DNA of 64,000 nucleotides, from the NCBI RefSeq assembly GCF_021869535.1, contig NW_026262604.1, positions 56,568,247-56,632,246 of the forward strand. Reading direction: 5' to 3'. This DNA comes from Mytilus californianus. Taxonomy: Eukaryota; Mollusca; Bivalvia; Mytilida; Mytilidae. The position numbers and the translations under genes are program-made. Positions 10,871-22,746 of the stretch are shown piece by piece. The notes below the pieces were generated by a model. The model did not search any database and was not told where the DNA came from. It saw nothing but the letters and a program-made list of their open reading frames with translations. Within the stretch, counting starts at the first letter, position 1, and each line of letters starts with the position of its first letter.

Positions 10871-11807
10871 ATATATTGTTGAAGGCACTGAAATGATGAT
10901 GTTTTACCAATATGTTTATCTATTGTCATTAAATTTTGAAATTTTGAAAACATAGACAGAAAGAAACACAAATTACACAAAAAAACACAAAAATTAATGA
11001 TAAACAAGGCAAGGAAAGCCAAGTGAAACTGTCAGTTGCTCTTTAATATGCAGATTTTTCTAAACTTTTATGTTTTTTAACACTTTGATAAATAAAGCAC
11101 GAATATTCGAAAGTCAATGATATATAAAAACCGAAACATTTGAAGAGCTATGTGAGACGAGAGACGTACTCGGTACATTGTGCCAAGGCTTAAATTGGTT
11201 AAAATATCCGATGGACGACAGTGGACTACCTCGTCCTTTAGTCTCGGATGGATACCTGTCTCATTGACAATCATACCATATCTCCGTATTTTTATTTTGA
11301 GATTTCAGAAGAGTAAACATATTTTTAGTGATTTAAGCTATGAAACACTGTATATAATTTTAAAATGATTTTTTTCAGTCGTTCTGCCATATAACCATGT
11401 AGATAATACCTAAAAGAAAATTATACTTTTACTTTAATACATGTATGAACGTTTTCGTAAAACGAATAACATTTATTTTAGTTTGTATTGTGAACAGACC
11501 TGTATACTTATATATAAATTAGTTCATTCGTGTTTTGAAGAAATTAATATGTTTGTCTTTCATTCGTTTATGTCGGTTTTCGTCTTTTGCCATGGTATTA
11601 ATTTAAAAATAAGAGATTTGGTATGATTGCCAATGAGACAATTATACACCAACGTTCAAATGAAGTGGACGTAAGCAGTTATAGGCAACCGTACGGCCTT
11701 CAACAATGAGAAAAACCAATACCGTATAGTCGTCTATAAAAGGCCCCGACATGAAAAATATTAAACAATTCAATTGAGAAAACTACCTTCATAACAAAAC
11801 AATATAC

Positions 11808-12549
11808 GGTTTTTGTCTTTGGACATGATAATGTCAGTTTCGTTTTTTTTGCCTTGGAGTTGTCGGTTTTCGTCATTTGTTGGTGTTTGTATTTTGCCAT
11901 GGTATTGTCAGTTTTCGTCTTTTGCCATGGTATTGTCAGTTTTCGTCTTTTGCCATGGTATTGTCGGTTTTTGTTGGGTTTTTTTTGCCTTGGAAATTGT
12001 CGGTTTCCGTCTTTTGCCATGGTTTTGTTGGTGTTTGTCTTTTGCCATGGTATTGTCAGTTTTCGTTTTTTGACATGGTTTTGTTGGTGTTCGTCTTTTG
12101 CCATGGTATTGCCAGTTTTCGTCTTTTGCCATGGTATTGTTGGTTTTTTTATCTTTTGCATTGGTGTTTTCGGTTTTTTTCTTTGGCCATGGTATTGTCA
12201 GTTTATGTTTATTGCCATGGAAATATTGGTTTTCATCTTTTGCTATGGTATTGTCGGTTTTCGTCTTTTATCATTATTTTATCAGTTTTCGTCTTTTGCC
12301 ATGATATTGTCAGTTTTCGTTTTTTGCCATGGTATTGTCAGTTTTCGTCTTTTGCCATGGCATTGTCAGTGTTCGTCTTTTGCCATACTATTGCCAGTTT
12401 TCGTCTTATGCCATAATATTGTCAGTTTTCGTCTTTTGCCATGATATTGTCAGTTTTCATTTTTGCCATGGTATTGTCAATTTTCGTCTTTTGTCTTGGT
12501 CTTGTCGCTCGGTTTTCGTCTTTTGCCATGGTATTGTCAATTTTCGTCT
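11808..12549. repeat. 28-bp minisatellite, copy 2 (about 26 units)
   Basis: Duplicate of the 4000-4800 array, about 59 bp shorter, consistent with the net loss or gain of two units since the duplication. One change is GCCATGG to GACATGG near 12072. The flanks match copy 1, so the length change is internal. Confidence 0.93.
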
Positions 12550-12669
12550 ACTTTTGATTTTAATAGTTCCTCTGTCTCTTTTTTATTAATTGCCAATAGC
12601 ATACATACTCCCAAACTTTGTTATTATTCAAATGCAGAATGAAAGATAAGAATTAAAATTGTATCATTT

Positions 12670-12855
12670 AAAATAAGGAGATATTGTTTGATTGCCTGTT
12701 AGACAAATATCCAATCAAATTTTAAACCAAATGACGTAGATGTTAGCAACTATTGGTCGCCGTATGGCTTTCAACAATGAGCAAAATGTATACCGCACAG
12801 AAAGTTATAAAAGGCCCCGACATAACGAAATGTAAAACAATTCAAATGAGAAAAT
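12670..12855 (+). repeat. Dispersed repeat family B, diverged copy (duplicate)
   Basis: Duplicate of 4921-5105. Confidence 0.6.
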
Positions 12856-14580
12856 ATACATGTGTGTTTTTCTCTGCAGTACACATGTATCATTGTGTCA
12901 TATTTCATATTTGTAAATGTTTGATTGCCATAGCATGTATATTTTTAAACTTCATGTATTCATTCATTCAACTGTCATGAGAATAAATTTAATCATCAAG
13001 CCTGTATTTTTTACATATATGAATATAAATAAATTGTCATGAAGTGTCAAAAAGAAATTGGATCACTAGTATAGCGGAGTACAGCAGTACTGAACACGGA
13101 AATGTTCACATTACGTAACACGTGATTAACTTTGTACTTTTAAAAGGGATTAAAAAATGAATGTTTGTGGCATTACATAATTTTTTATATCTACTTATTG
13201 CATTGTGTTTCAGATAATGTATGCTACTCATGTACGACTTGTGTCAATCACATATTCCTCCCGCAACTTGGAGATGTACATTTACAAAATGTGTTTTAAT
13301 TTGTACAAATAATTAACAATGTAGTTGATTCGAAATGAAACGACAATAACGTGACGTAAATAAAACTAAAAAAACATGTAATAGAAACAAATGACATTTT
13401 ACGTAGATTTTGATGTACAAGTGACAACATTTAAGCCTCTCCTTCGTCTTGTCAATCAAGCATGATAAATGGATGGATTTTAAAAGTCAAGGTTTTAAGC
13501 ATTTTCGGGACAATATTATGTGAATATGGTATATAAAGGCTGTATTTAGATCATTCTATGCAAATTTGCAAGGTACAATTTATCAATCAAAGAAAAATCT
13601 GTATGTTCTACATCGCAATGCTCATACAAACATATCAATTGTCCTAATAATGCGTAGATAAAACAAAACAAAAACAATATGGGATGAGAAATCGCACTGA
13701 TCAGTTTCATAATAAATAGAAACAATCTGTACAAACATGGTATCCAAAGTCCAAATCAATGATAGGAAATCAGCATATACAAAAATCTTCAATCAGAAAA
13801 AAACCTCTAGGGAATAACACATTATGTACGCAAAATATACGTATCGATTATTGTCAGTAAGTTTTTCTCGACGAAAGAATGGCACGAAATCGAATGATTT
13901 ATTTGTGAGAAAAGCGATTACTCAAGGCGTGCTAAAATATTATTACGCCAAAATTAAGAACTGCATTGATACTCAGTCAAGTCCCTATCTAAGAATTATG
14001 ACTCTCTTCCGGTTAACCATTCCGCTTGATGCCTCGTGATTATTGGAAAATGAGCGAAAACCATGTTATAGTTTTAGTGTGACCCGTCCGGAATTGAACT
14101 TACCACCTATATATGATATCAACCGCTGTATGTACGGTATATAATGAATCACCGAGTTCGTCAAAACAAGTATTAGAGACGTTAATCTTTCGAGCGTAGT
14201 GTGTATCCTTTTACTTTTTACAAGACATTTATTGGTGTTCCATAACGAAAGGAATATATTCTGTTTGGTATTAAATTAATAGTTAAGATCCATTTTGTTA
14301 CAACTGGTGATCCGTTTATTTGGAAATCGCCAATGGCAGTCAGCAGGGTTTAAGAACATCCGTTGTTCGACCTGCTAGTCAAATGCGTTTTGTTAAAATA
14401 TACTTTTTCACTTTTTTGGTCTTTTGGAAAATGTTGTTTGTACTGTATGTAAGAAATTTGTTTTGCCTGCACGTATAAAAATTGCGGTTTTTATCCAACG
14501 CAATCATAGGTTTGAACGTTGTTTTCAATTTAGACTTGTTTAAATAATGTATATATATATTTAAGCCTTCATATAGATTT

Positions 14581-14803
14581 AAGAAGATGTGGTATGAGTG
14601 CCAATGAGACAACTCTCCATCCAAGTCAAAATTTAAAAAAGTAAACCATTATAGGTCAAAGTACGGTCTTCAACACGGAGCCTTGGCTCACACCGAACAG
14701 TAAGCTATAAAGGGCCCCAAAAATGACTAGTGTAAAACCATTCAAACGGGAAAACCAACGGTCTAATCTATATAAAAAACGAGAAACGAGAAACACTTAT
14801 TTG
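14581..14803 (+). repeat. Dispersed repeat family B (subfamily 2), copy 2
   Basis: Duplicate of 6828-7052, virtually identical. Confidence 0.85.
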
Positions 14804-15551
14804 CATGTTTTGATCCAGTCGGGGACCGAACACATAACCACACACACGTGACAAATAAATCTTTTCAACACATGCATCTACCTTCCAGATAATGTGCAAA
14901 AAATGAAGCGACGTATAATTCCCTGTTTACTTTCTACTTTCTTTAAGATATCCCTGGCTGTCCCCAGAAAGTTCATTTCTTAAAGGTGTCCGACCACTAA
15001 TTCAAAATCATTTTATATTTAACCAAATTTTTCAATTTTCACAGCTCTCTTAATATTTTTCCTTAACTTTGACTTGATGAAAATCATTTTATCCTGAATT
15101 ATACATGTATCAACTTTGTGTATATATGCCAACCAATGTTTAAAGTCTTGTAGTGGCACTTGTTGGTCGGGAAGTCCTCTTCTTATAAATATATCATGTT
15201 GGGGTCCTAAAAAACTTCATTGAAATTGGGCACAACTACCCTAAAATTGCATTAGTAAATTTGGGCTCAAAATGATCAAAATATATTTCTCAATCAATAA
15301 AAAGTTGCATTTAAATAACTTCATTTTAAGATTAAGCAAACAACAACAGCGATGTCGTCTCGGGACTCTTATTACCGTTAATCTCGGTTTGTGATCGTCA
15401 AGTCATACAATAATGTAACATCAAAAGCACTATGTTTGTAAGCGAAGGGCTACTTGTACGTATGCTCTAAATTAGAGGTGGGTTTATTGGTGGTCTGACA
15501 CCACACATGCAATTGATAATATTAATGACAATAATTATTATGATGACTAAC

Positions 15552-15999
15552 TAATAATAATAATAGTGATAATAATAATAATAATAATAATGATAATAAT
15601 GATAATAATGATAATGGTGATAATAGTGATAATAATAGTGATAATGATAATAGTGATAATTATGATAATAACGATAATAATGATAATAGTGATAATAATG
15701 ATAATAAAGATAATAGTGATAATAATGATAATAATGATAATAGTGATACAATGATAATAGTGATACAATGATAATAATGATAATGGTGATAATAATAATA
15801 ATAATAATGATAATAATGATAATGGTAATAATAATGATAATAATGATAATAATGATAATAGTGATAATAATAATAATAATGATATTAGTGATAATAATAA
15901 TAATAAATAATAATGATAATGATAGTGATAATGATAATAGTGATAATAATAATAATAATGATAATAATAATAATAATGATAATGGCAATAATAATAACA
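15552..15999. repeat. (AAT/GAT)n trinucleotide array, copy 2
   Basis: Duplicate of the 7795-8227 array, about 15 bp longer. It contains a repeated GATAATAGTGATACAAT block near 15740-15770 that occurs once in copy 1. Confidence 0.95.
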
Positions 16000-16945
16000 G
16001 AAGTTTAAACAGTGCAACTCATTTTTGGAAATCAAGAAACAAAACGAAACTAATACACCTCATATTTGAAAATCAAGAAACAAAATAAAATTAATATGTA
16101 GAAATCTACTTGAATAATAAGTAAACGTACTAGTCATTCAAGACATATATTGAGAGAGAGAGGGGACTGAAAGATACGGCATATGAGTTGAAATCATTAA
16201 TCGCTATAACAAAATACGTAGTTTAGATTTGCATGCATTATACGCGTGTTTCTATTAAACTAAATGTTCATTATGTATGCTCGACTTACGCAAGGAGTTT
16301 GTATAGAAATTTATCCATATCTGTGTAAAATCTCGTCCAAGATATTCATCGCGATATAGCAATAATCGCTAAATTGTTAAAGACACATGGTTTATATTTC
16401 AGAGCACTATACACGAGTTTCGCTAACACAAGACTCTTGAGTTGTACCCGAATAAAACAGAAGAAAACCAAATGAATAACGAAGCTGAGGGCATTAAAAA
16501 CAAAAAAACTGAAAAGGTTTGCAAAATTTTGTGAAGACAATTAATGCCTGGAGGGAGAAAACCCTTTTTATTCCACTGCATGTTGATTTTGATAGCGAAC
16601 TAAACATTTGATTGGTTGAAACTACCCCACGTGATGTTGAACAAAACTTCATATTCCCTTCTGAGTATCATATTCCCCTCTGAACGTCGGGATTGCCTTG
16701 TTCGTCGTTACCCGCGGTTAGTGTTTTAAAACGTTTTGATCGTTTTTTAAAGATAGTATATTAATTTCTATACAAATCCTTGGTTCTAACAACAAACAGA
16801 AACGAATAAATAATAATGTTTTATTCAGTACTGATTATCATTGTGTATGTTGTGTTTAGTTATGAAAAAACTACCGGATAAGAAAACAATTATGTAAATT
16901 AAAATCTTATGTTCATAAGTAAAAAAAAAGTATAGGCTGTGGAAT

Positions 16946-17102
16946 AAAACATACATTTCCCTTTGCTTAGGGAGATATGAAGATTTGTTCACCCTCGAAA
17001 AGTCATATTTCCCTCGGGCGATGCCCTCGTGAAATATGATTTTTCTTGGGGGAACAAATCTTCATATCTCCCTCAGGCACGGGAAATAAATGTATAATGT
17101 TT
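16946..17102. mobile_element. Complete foldback element spanning the right end of the duplication
   Basis: Arms of about 70 bp: AAAACATACATTTCCC through GAAGATTTGTTCACCCTCG on the left, with the complement GGGGAACAAATCTTCATATC through GGGAAATAAATGTATAATGT on the right. They flank a folding centre (CCCTCGGGCGATGCCCTCG). It resembles the 2915-3053 foldback in its CCCTCGAAAAG segment. The duplication breakpoint maps to 17047-17048, inside the right arm close to the centre. Confidence 0.88.
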
Positions 17103-17366
17103 CGAATTACTTTCATATTTTATGAACAGATATTTACGCCCTTTTATCCCAAAATTAGGGTCTTTGGTATAAAAAGCACAAATAACTTTCACGTACTTTT
17201 TACGTACTTTAACGATATTTCGAACAAAGCTTGTTAGATGACTCAAATGTGATACATAGCTAAACTATTACACTTAACTATTTCATTGTTGATGAATTAC
17301 GAAATTTTGTCAAAATATGATCATAAAATATGACTTTTTTGTCTTATTATTATGTTTACAATAAAT
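17103..17366. other. No feature recognised
   Basis: AT-rich flank to the right of the palindrome. Confidence 0.45.
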
Positions 17367-17594
17367 GAGGGCCTGGATGGGGGTCCTTCAATTCTGTATT
17401 CTTTAATTGTGTATACCATTTTTCTGTAGACTTTATTTATTTTGCCCTTTATTTTCTATTTTTAACTTTTAGCACCTCATTTCTCTTTTTTCTTAATTGG
17501 TTTTTATCTATTTTTGTCTATTCTGCATTTTTTTAACCTTGTTCTGGACTTTTTGCCCATTATTTTCAATTCTGTAAACCCCATCCAGACCCTC
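17367..17594. mobile_element. MITE of the GAGGGTCTGGATGG family
   Basis: Bounded by GAGGGCCTGGATGGGG on the left and CCATCCAGACCCTC on the right, which are inverted. The interior is T-rich on this strand with repeated 'CTATTTTT/TTCTATTC' words. It contains no coding frame. Relatives in both orientations lie at 25106, 34686, 42130, 53478, 55585, 56720-57290 and 63720. The class and target duplication are not determinable by eye. Confidence 0.8.
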
Positions 17595-18381
17595 ATAAAC
17601 AACCACATAAAATGATTGATGTGTTCAAACTCCGGGTATATACAGTGTAATATGTAAGTGATTCACTAATTTGTTTTCAGATACACATTTATTTAAACAC
17701 TTTACAACAAAAACGTTATTGTTTTATACAAGCCAAGCAAAATAGATTTGTTTATATTACGTGATGTCATTAAGTTACGTGTTAAACCCTCGGGCATCAC
17801 TGAAGAGGCGTTAATTGTCGAAATGCGCATCTGTTATAGTAAAATTGGTACCGTTAATGTTATAGTTTCATGTGATTTTAATGTTAAAGAAATTATTGAG
17901 CAAATGCAATATATATATTCGAAACTAAATCTTTTGTGCATGTTTTTTTTTATCATTTGTTATGAATCCATAACATAATATCGACAAAAATATTGCTTTC
18001 AGGGATTGTAGATCGAAAACTTTGGCTGCTAATGAGCTTTGGGGTTTCTGTGCCGAAGTTTATCGATCGTGCCGACCTTGATAAACAATCAACACAGAAT
18101 CATTACGAACCTGTATGATAAGTGAGATGATAATTTAAGGCATGGTTTATTTGTTTTTTTTTTAATTTTCCTGCATTCCCATTGGTTAATTAATAAAATT
18201 TTGTCATAACAGTTGGTTAATTATCAAGTGTATTAACATTTCCTTTCAAAATAGGTTTATACGATCTTCCTCCTACGTTTATTTACTTTTTCTTCCATCA
18301 CAGTTTTCCCCTTCGCACTATGTGATAGCAGAATTTCTATCGAGTGGTGTCGTAGTTAAGATCGCTACATACGTAAAAGGT
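17595..18381. repeat. Mostly unannotated, with a dispersed-repeat fragment near 17790-17880
   Basis: The words CATCACTGAAGAGGCGTTAA and CGAAATGCGCATCTGTTAT belong to a dispersed repeat that I recognise from Mytilus. A related inverted fragment lies near 56110-56220. The 76-codon open frame at 17748-17978 runs through this repeat and is not considered a gene. Confidence 0.5.
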
Positions 18382-18393
18382 GTCGGCAAATTA

Positions 18394-18741
18394 GATGATA
18401 GCTGCTTAACGTCCAGCAGTAAACCAATATGCATATTCAGGACGAGAACATGTTAATGTAATATGAACATTAACACTGCTTTGTACTAGACCGACACCCA
18501 GAGCCGGATGTTTAACGTGCTAGTTCATAAGTTAACAGTCCGCAGGAAGACATGTCACCTTACCCGGACACATTATTCTGACTCCGATCCGACCAGTCTT
18601 TGCTCTTACTCCTTAATGCCGCGTGCTTAGCGGAGACGTAGCAAATTCCAATTTTAAAGTGTTTGGTTTGACCCGGCCGGGGTTCGAACCCACGACCTCC
18701 CGCACTCGAAGCGAACACGCTACCACGAGACCACCGAGGCG
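18394..18741 (-). mobile_element. Full-length tRNA-derived SINE with perfect 12-bp target duplication
   Basis: On the minus strand the element starts CGCCTCGGTGGTCTCGTGG. It has a tRNA-like head with a box A-like TGGTCTCGTGG and a canonical box B, GGTTCGAACCC, at about 18675-18685. A body and a tail ending CTGGACGTTAAGCAGC follow. The 12-bp sequence GTCGGCAAATTA flanks it exactly, at 18382-18393 and 18742-18753, defining a 348-bp insertion. The anticodon-loop sequence would be read from a serine-like head, but I do not assign it. Partial relatives are at 38945-39080 (plus), 36155-36212 (minus) and 32718-32752 (plus), all preserving the GGACGTTAA-type tail. Such SINEs are transcribed by RNA polymerase III and depend on a LINE for movement. 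The short conserved tail is presumably the LINE recognition end (inference). Confidence 0.92.
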
Positions 18742-18753
18742 GTCGGCAAATTA

Positions 18754-18915
18754 AGAGTGCGGGACGACAATTATTCAAAAAGCAGTACATTTCTGAAGAT
18801 TTGGATAAAATAACGGATTTTTCTTTACACGTGTTCTATCTAAATCTTAATTGTGTTCCTCATTTCTATATAAACGAACAAACGAACAACTAAAAAAATA
18901 TTTTAGTCAATAAGG
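18754..18915. other. No feature recognised
   Basis: Short AT-rich interval. Confidence 0.4.
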
Positions 18916-19150
18916 GAGGAGCTACCATTTGATTTTTATGGGGGCTAGGATGAAATTTGAAAAAAAGGCAGGACAGAAGTTTTGAGTAAAAAAAAGGCAG
19001 GATGAACAACTTGGCAAATAAAAAACGCAGGATGACAAATTATTTACAGGATAAACTTATAAAAAAAAGGCAGGACCGAATAAAGTAAAAAATAAAAAGG
19101 CAGGACCGAGATTACAACTAAAAAAAAATGCAGGACACAATTTTTCATCC
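18916..19150 (+). repeat. Dispersed repeat with A-rich 'GGCAGGA' interior (intact target for comparison)
   Basis: Starts near GGAGCTACCATTTGATTTTT and continues GGCTAGGATGAAATTTGAAA. It is followed by diverged units of about 35-40 bp, each 'A-run + GGCAGGA + short spacer'. The same family is at 25962-26765, where it is split by a 576-bp insertion exactly at GATGAAA^TTTGAAAA. This copy shows the empty site at 18952-18962. Confidence 0.8.
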
Positions 19151-19843
19151 TATGAGAATATAATATTTGAAGATGATACAAAAAGAAAAGAAATATTAAA
19201 GATTATATTGGAAGATCGTAGTATTTCATATCACCAGAAGAAGAAAATTTCTACTCGCTGACTGCTGAACAGCATACGCTTCATAAAAAAATTCCAGAAA
19301 CGCATCAAAATGCTGTTTGTTTTCAAGACTAAAAGTACACATATATATTTAAGTAGTCGTAATTCGTAAAGGAGAAGTTAATTTGAGAAAGACAGATGTT
19401 GGTAAATTGTCCTTCTTGTATGTAAATAGTTATTATTTAAAATGAAATGTTTAATCTAGAGTGTATAATATATGTGCATTTAATTAATCAATTTTTATTA
19501 TAAGTTTTACTGTGAATTTAAATGTTTTTAATAATTTAAACTGCCACCCCCGCATTTTTTGGGTCATTTTTTCTTCAACTGAAACGACTCTGTTTCCTCC
19601 AAAAAGTCATATCAAATGAAACCAAAGCATGCTGTACCTTTTTCCTATAGGATATACATTTAAAAGAGATAATAATCAAAGTATTCTCAATGTAAATTCT
19701 TCATAATTTGAAATAAAAGGAAATTGGTTTGCAATCCTTGTATGATTAAACTAAATATAACTATAAATTTTGTCTCATTGATTCCTTATGATGCAAGTTC
19801 TACTGAATGGACTCAAGTTATAAAAAAGCCTAAACCAATGGCT
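19151..19843. other. No feature recognised
   Basis: AT-rich. No coding or structural feature supported. Confidence 0.5.
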
Positions 19844-19847
19844 TTAA

Positions 19848-20415
19848 GGTGGCTCGGGCCTATTCGAAGTTTCTTTCAGAAGTGCCGTATTTTTTGTTAT
19901 TTTTCTCTTTTCAGAGAGTGAATCAAATTGTTCGAAAAAAAATAGAGGCTCCCGGACCATTTAAGCTCAAAATATTACTTTGAAAAAGGTATGTAAAAGG
20001 GACCGTTTTTCAATGAAATGATAGGGAAAATAGAGGTGTTGACATATTTTTATCGGAACACCAAAAAAACGTTCTGTGACACTTGGTCCAAAACTGTAAT
20101 ATAAAAAGCTGAAATATAGCTTTAAAGAATGAGCAAATAAAAAACATGGGTCACCGATAAGGAAAAAAAAATATTTTGCCTTAAAACCCAAAATTTGGCG
20201 GGAAAATGGTGAAATTGGGTGAAATGTCATTTTGAGTCTTTCACAGATACACATAATAACGATAATATTTTTTTAGTGACAAAAGTACAATGATTTAACA
20301 TTTTTAATCAATCAAAATATTAAAAAAAAATAATAGTGAATTTACGACCCGAACTTTTCGTGTGCATGGTAATTCATGCGTGAAATTATGCGCAGTCGAA
20401 TAGTCCCGATCCACC
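19848..20415. mobile_element. 568-bp TIR element flanked by TTAA
   Basis: The left end GGTGGCTCGGGCCTATTCGA and the inverted right end GGTGGATCGGGACTATTCGA match at 18 of 20 bases. Both are flanked by TTAA (19844-19847 and 20416-20419). TTAA duplication is typical of piggyBac and Kolobok superfamilies. No transposase frame is present, so it would be non-autonomous. TIR divergence suggests moderate age. A second TTAAGGTGG start at about 20655 points to a related element with no recognised other end. Confidence 0.72.
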
Positions 20416-20419
20416 TTAA

Positions 20420-21727
20420 ATGGTTTATAATCATGAACTTGCCCATATAATAAATTAGAACGAGAAAGATTCGATTTCATATTTTCCTTCTTCAATTTAA
20501 ACAAAATAAATAACTATGCATATTAAAAGTACTTCATAGCAGTTTCTGATTGCTTAGTCAACAATTATGTTTTAGATCACCTTTTGCAGGATTCCTTGAT
20601 TCATCACAAAAAAAATGATATTCCCAACAATGAATGCGTTTTGTTTTAGTCATCTTAAGGTGGTGCACAGACAGTATAAAATTTCCTTACCTTAGGTTTT
20701 AGTTAACGTCAAACATTTTACTTAAATAGAATAATTAATCCAGTCAAATTTACTACAGTTGAACTCGCCATTGCTTTTTTAAACAAACACACTAAATGAC
20801 ACTTAATATGTGTACATTCTGTTCGGACGCATGTTGACATTGATGTGTAAAACCAAAAAACTACAATGTCAAAAAATGTCTTTCTTTTGGAATTTAGTTA
20901 AAACGGGGTTTCATAAGGGGTGACAGAACGTTAGACTTGATTTTTTCTTAAACTTTGAGATACGTATTATCAATTTGTTTTATAGTATTGATCTATGATC
21001 ATCTATATAATCTTTGTTTATCTATGACAAAAGAATAAAAAATAACAGACAATTTCGAATAATTTATTATCGTAATTGTTAAAGGAAGGGTCAATTTAGG
21101 CATTATTTTCTTTAATAATAAGACACATGCTTAACATATAGAAAGAAATCTATTTCTGACCCCAATGGCATGTTAGAAATAGAAAATAAAAAAATGTCCA
21201 AATTGCCGCAAAAATATTTTTTTCCGCGAAATTAACGCAATTTCAGAATGGCGGGCTTTAATATCAGTCCCATTGTTGTCTTAAGAAAGTAGCAACAACG
21301 GTCGTTCCTAAGAGCTTGCTTTCCGACTGCATTGTTGACATTTGTATCGATAGATTGATCTCAATAGAGGTCAGATCAATAGTTCAAATTAGGTCAAATA
21401 GTTCAGTTCTGAAAAAGTAGTCCCGGCAGAACTTATCAAGACTGCCGTCGACACCATTTTATCAACATCTCGTTTCAGAATGTAAAGTAATTTTAGGAAA
21501 AAAGAAATTGTTCATTGTAAAATATGTACTGCAAGTGTAATTTATTTTATTTAAAGAATTTATTTGGTGACTTATCACCATTACAATACAAGGCAATATG
21601 TTGGGAGAATTTGTTGATAAGTCCTGCTCACTTGATAATGTCTCCTCACTTGCACGCGCTAACTGGATACGAGTTTTACAGATATGTTGAGGAAGCTGAT
21701 ATAGCGGTGGGGAAGGATGATAAGTAC
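20420..21727. other. Mostly unannotated; possible second TTAAGGTGG element start at 20655
   Basis: CTTAAGGTGGTGCACAGACA at 20654 resembles the start of another dispersed bivalve repeat, but no matching CCACCTTAA end is found downstream. The remainder is AT-rich with no supported gene. Confidence 0.4.
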
Positions 21728-21890
21728 CGATTATCACGTTGTCTGCATATTGATATTGTAAAATATCAGCTGCGAGTCACAATATGAAGTTTTTTGTCGA
21801 GTGAGCGCAACGAACTATTCCAAAAAGGCTTCCTATTGTGACGAGCAGCTGATATTTTACTATATCAGAATGCAGACAACATGATAATCG
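21728..21890. mobile_element. Inverted repeat with 57-bp arms and 49-nt spacer
   Basis: Left arm 21728-21784 (CGATTATCACGTTGTCTGCA ... GTCACAATA) pairs with right arm 21834-21890 (TATTGTGACGAGCAGCTGAT ... GATAATCG) with few mismatches. The spacer contains GTCGAGTGAGCGCAACGAAC. The size and structure fit a foldback MITE. The 87-codon frame crossing it (21524-21787) is not considered real. Confidence 0.82.
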
Positions 21891-22530
21891 ATTCATCGGA
21901 TTGTATATGTGTATTTGCATGATATAAACAAGTGTTTTTCTTTGTTTCACAAGCAAACCGGAAGAGGACGTGATTAGGTGTCAAACTTATCAACGTCGGT
22001 TTATTCATTATCATGATTATGTCGTCGGTGATATGTCCGGGTCAAAATTATTAAGGCCAGGTCAACGTATTTGACGTCACAAAGCCGTGATATGCAATTT
22101 TATGAAGAGCTGAGCAGAGTGATATAGACAGTGGGAACACCGATAACTCGGGCTATTTCATTTAAATATAATTCGGCTCGATTATTATCATATTGAAATT
22201 AAATCACTCGAGTTGATATCAAGCAATATCTAACTCTCAAAGAGTTGTAAAACCTATTTTTCTTATGGTCAACACACCCAGTTACTGCTTTAAGCATACC
22301 TAGAAGATTATGAATGTTGATCACCACACAGTGATGAGTATAGAATAACAACTCTTCAGCCTCTCCATGATAACAAGTAGTAACGAAAGCTAGAAAGCTA
22401 CGTACATGTAGCTAGAAATAGTACAAAGATTTCTTAATAATATTAATTAAGCTTCACATTTCAGATTTTTATTCAGATGGTTTTCCTGCTATGCAATTTT
22501 AAATAATGACTGTACCGAAAACATAGATAT
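21891..22530. other. No feature recognised
   Basis: AT-rich sequence. No supported feature. Confidence 0.45.
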
Positions 22531-22746
22531 AAGAAGATGTGGTATGAGTGCCAATGAGACAACTCTCCATCCAAGTCAAAACTTATAAAAGTAAACCATT
22601 ATAGGTCACAGTACGGTCTTCAACACGGAGCCTTGGCTCACACCGAACAGTAAGCTATAAAGGGCCCCAAAAAATTACTAGTGTAAAACCATTCAAACGG
22701 GAAAACCAACGGTCTAATCTATATAAAAAACGAGAAACGAGAAACA
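22531..22746 (+). repeat. Dispersed repeat family B (subfamily 2)
   Basis: Near-identical to 6828-7052, from AAGAAGATGTGGTATGAGTG to AACGAGAAACGAGAAACA. A reversed relic of the same superfamily (TGGCAATCATATCACATCTC) follows at about 22768-22830. Confidence 0.85.

Larger units (their letters stand above)
9277..17048 (+). repeat. 7.8-kb tandem segmental duplication, copy 2
   Basis: Head-to-tail second copy. It carries one extra 33-bp unit of a short repeat near 9478-9510 (three blocks containing GTAGGAATAGCCAGAA, against two in copy 1). It also has about two fewer units in its 28-bp minisatellite and about 15 bp more in the trinucleotide array. Its right end passes unbroken into the second arm of the 16946-17102 palindrome, so copy 2 keeps the ancestral right flank and copy 1 the ancestral left flank. 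Confidence 0.95.

Noticed and set aside
18672-18741. tRNA gene on the minus strand
   Set aside because: The box A/B head is fused to a SINE body and bounded by target duplications, with no closed acceptor stem, so it is a SINE head.
18560-18790. 76-codon minus-strand frame containing GGRGFEPRPGQT
   Set aside because: This peptide is the translation of the SINE's tRNA-like head (box B region), a common false protein.
20654-21300. A second complete TTAA-flanked element starting TTAAGGTGG
   Set aside because: No matching CCACCTTAA end found downstream, so it is left as a possible start only.
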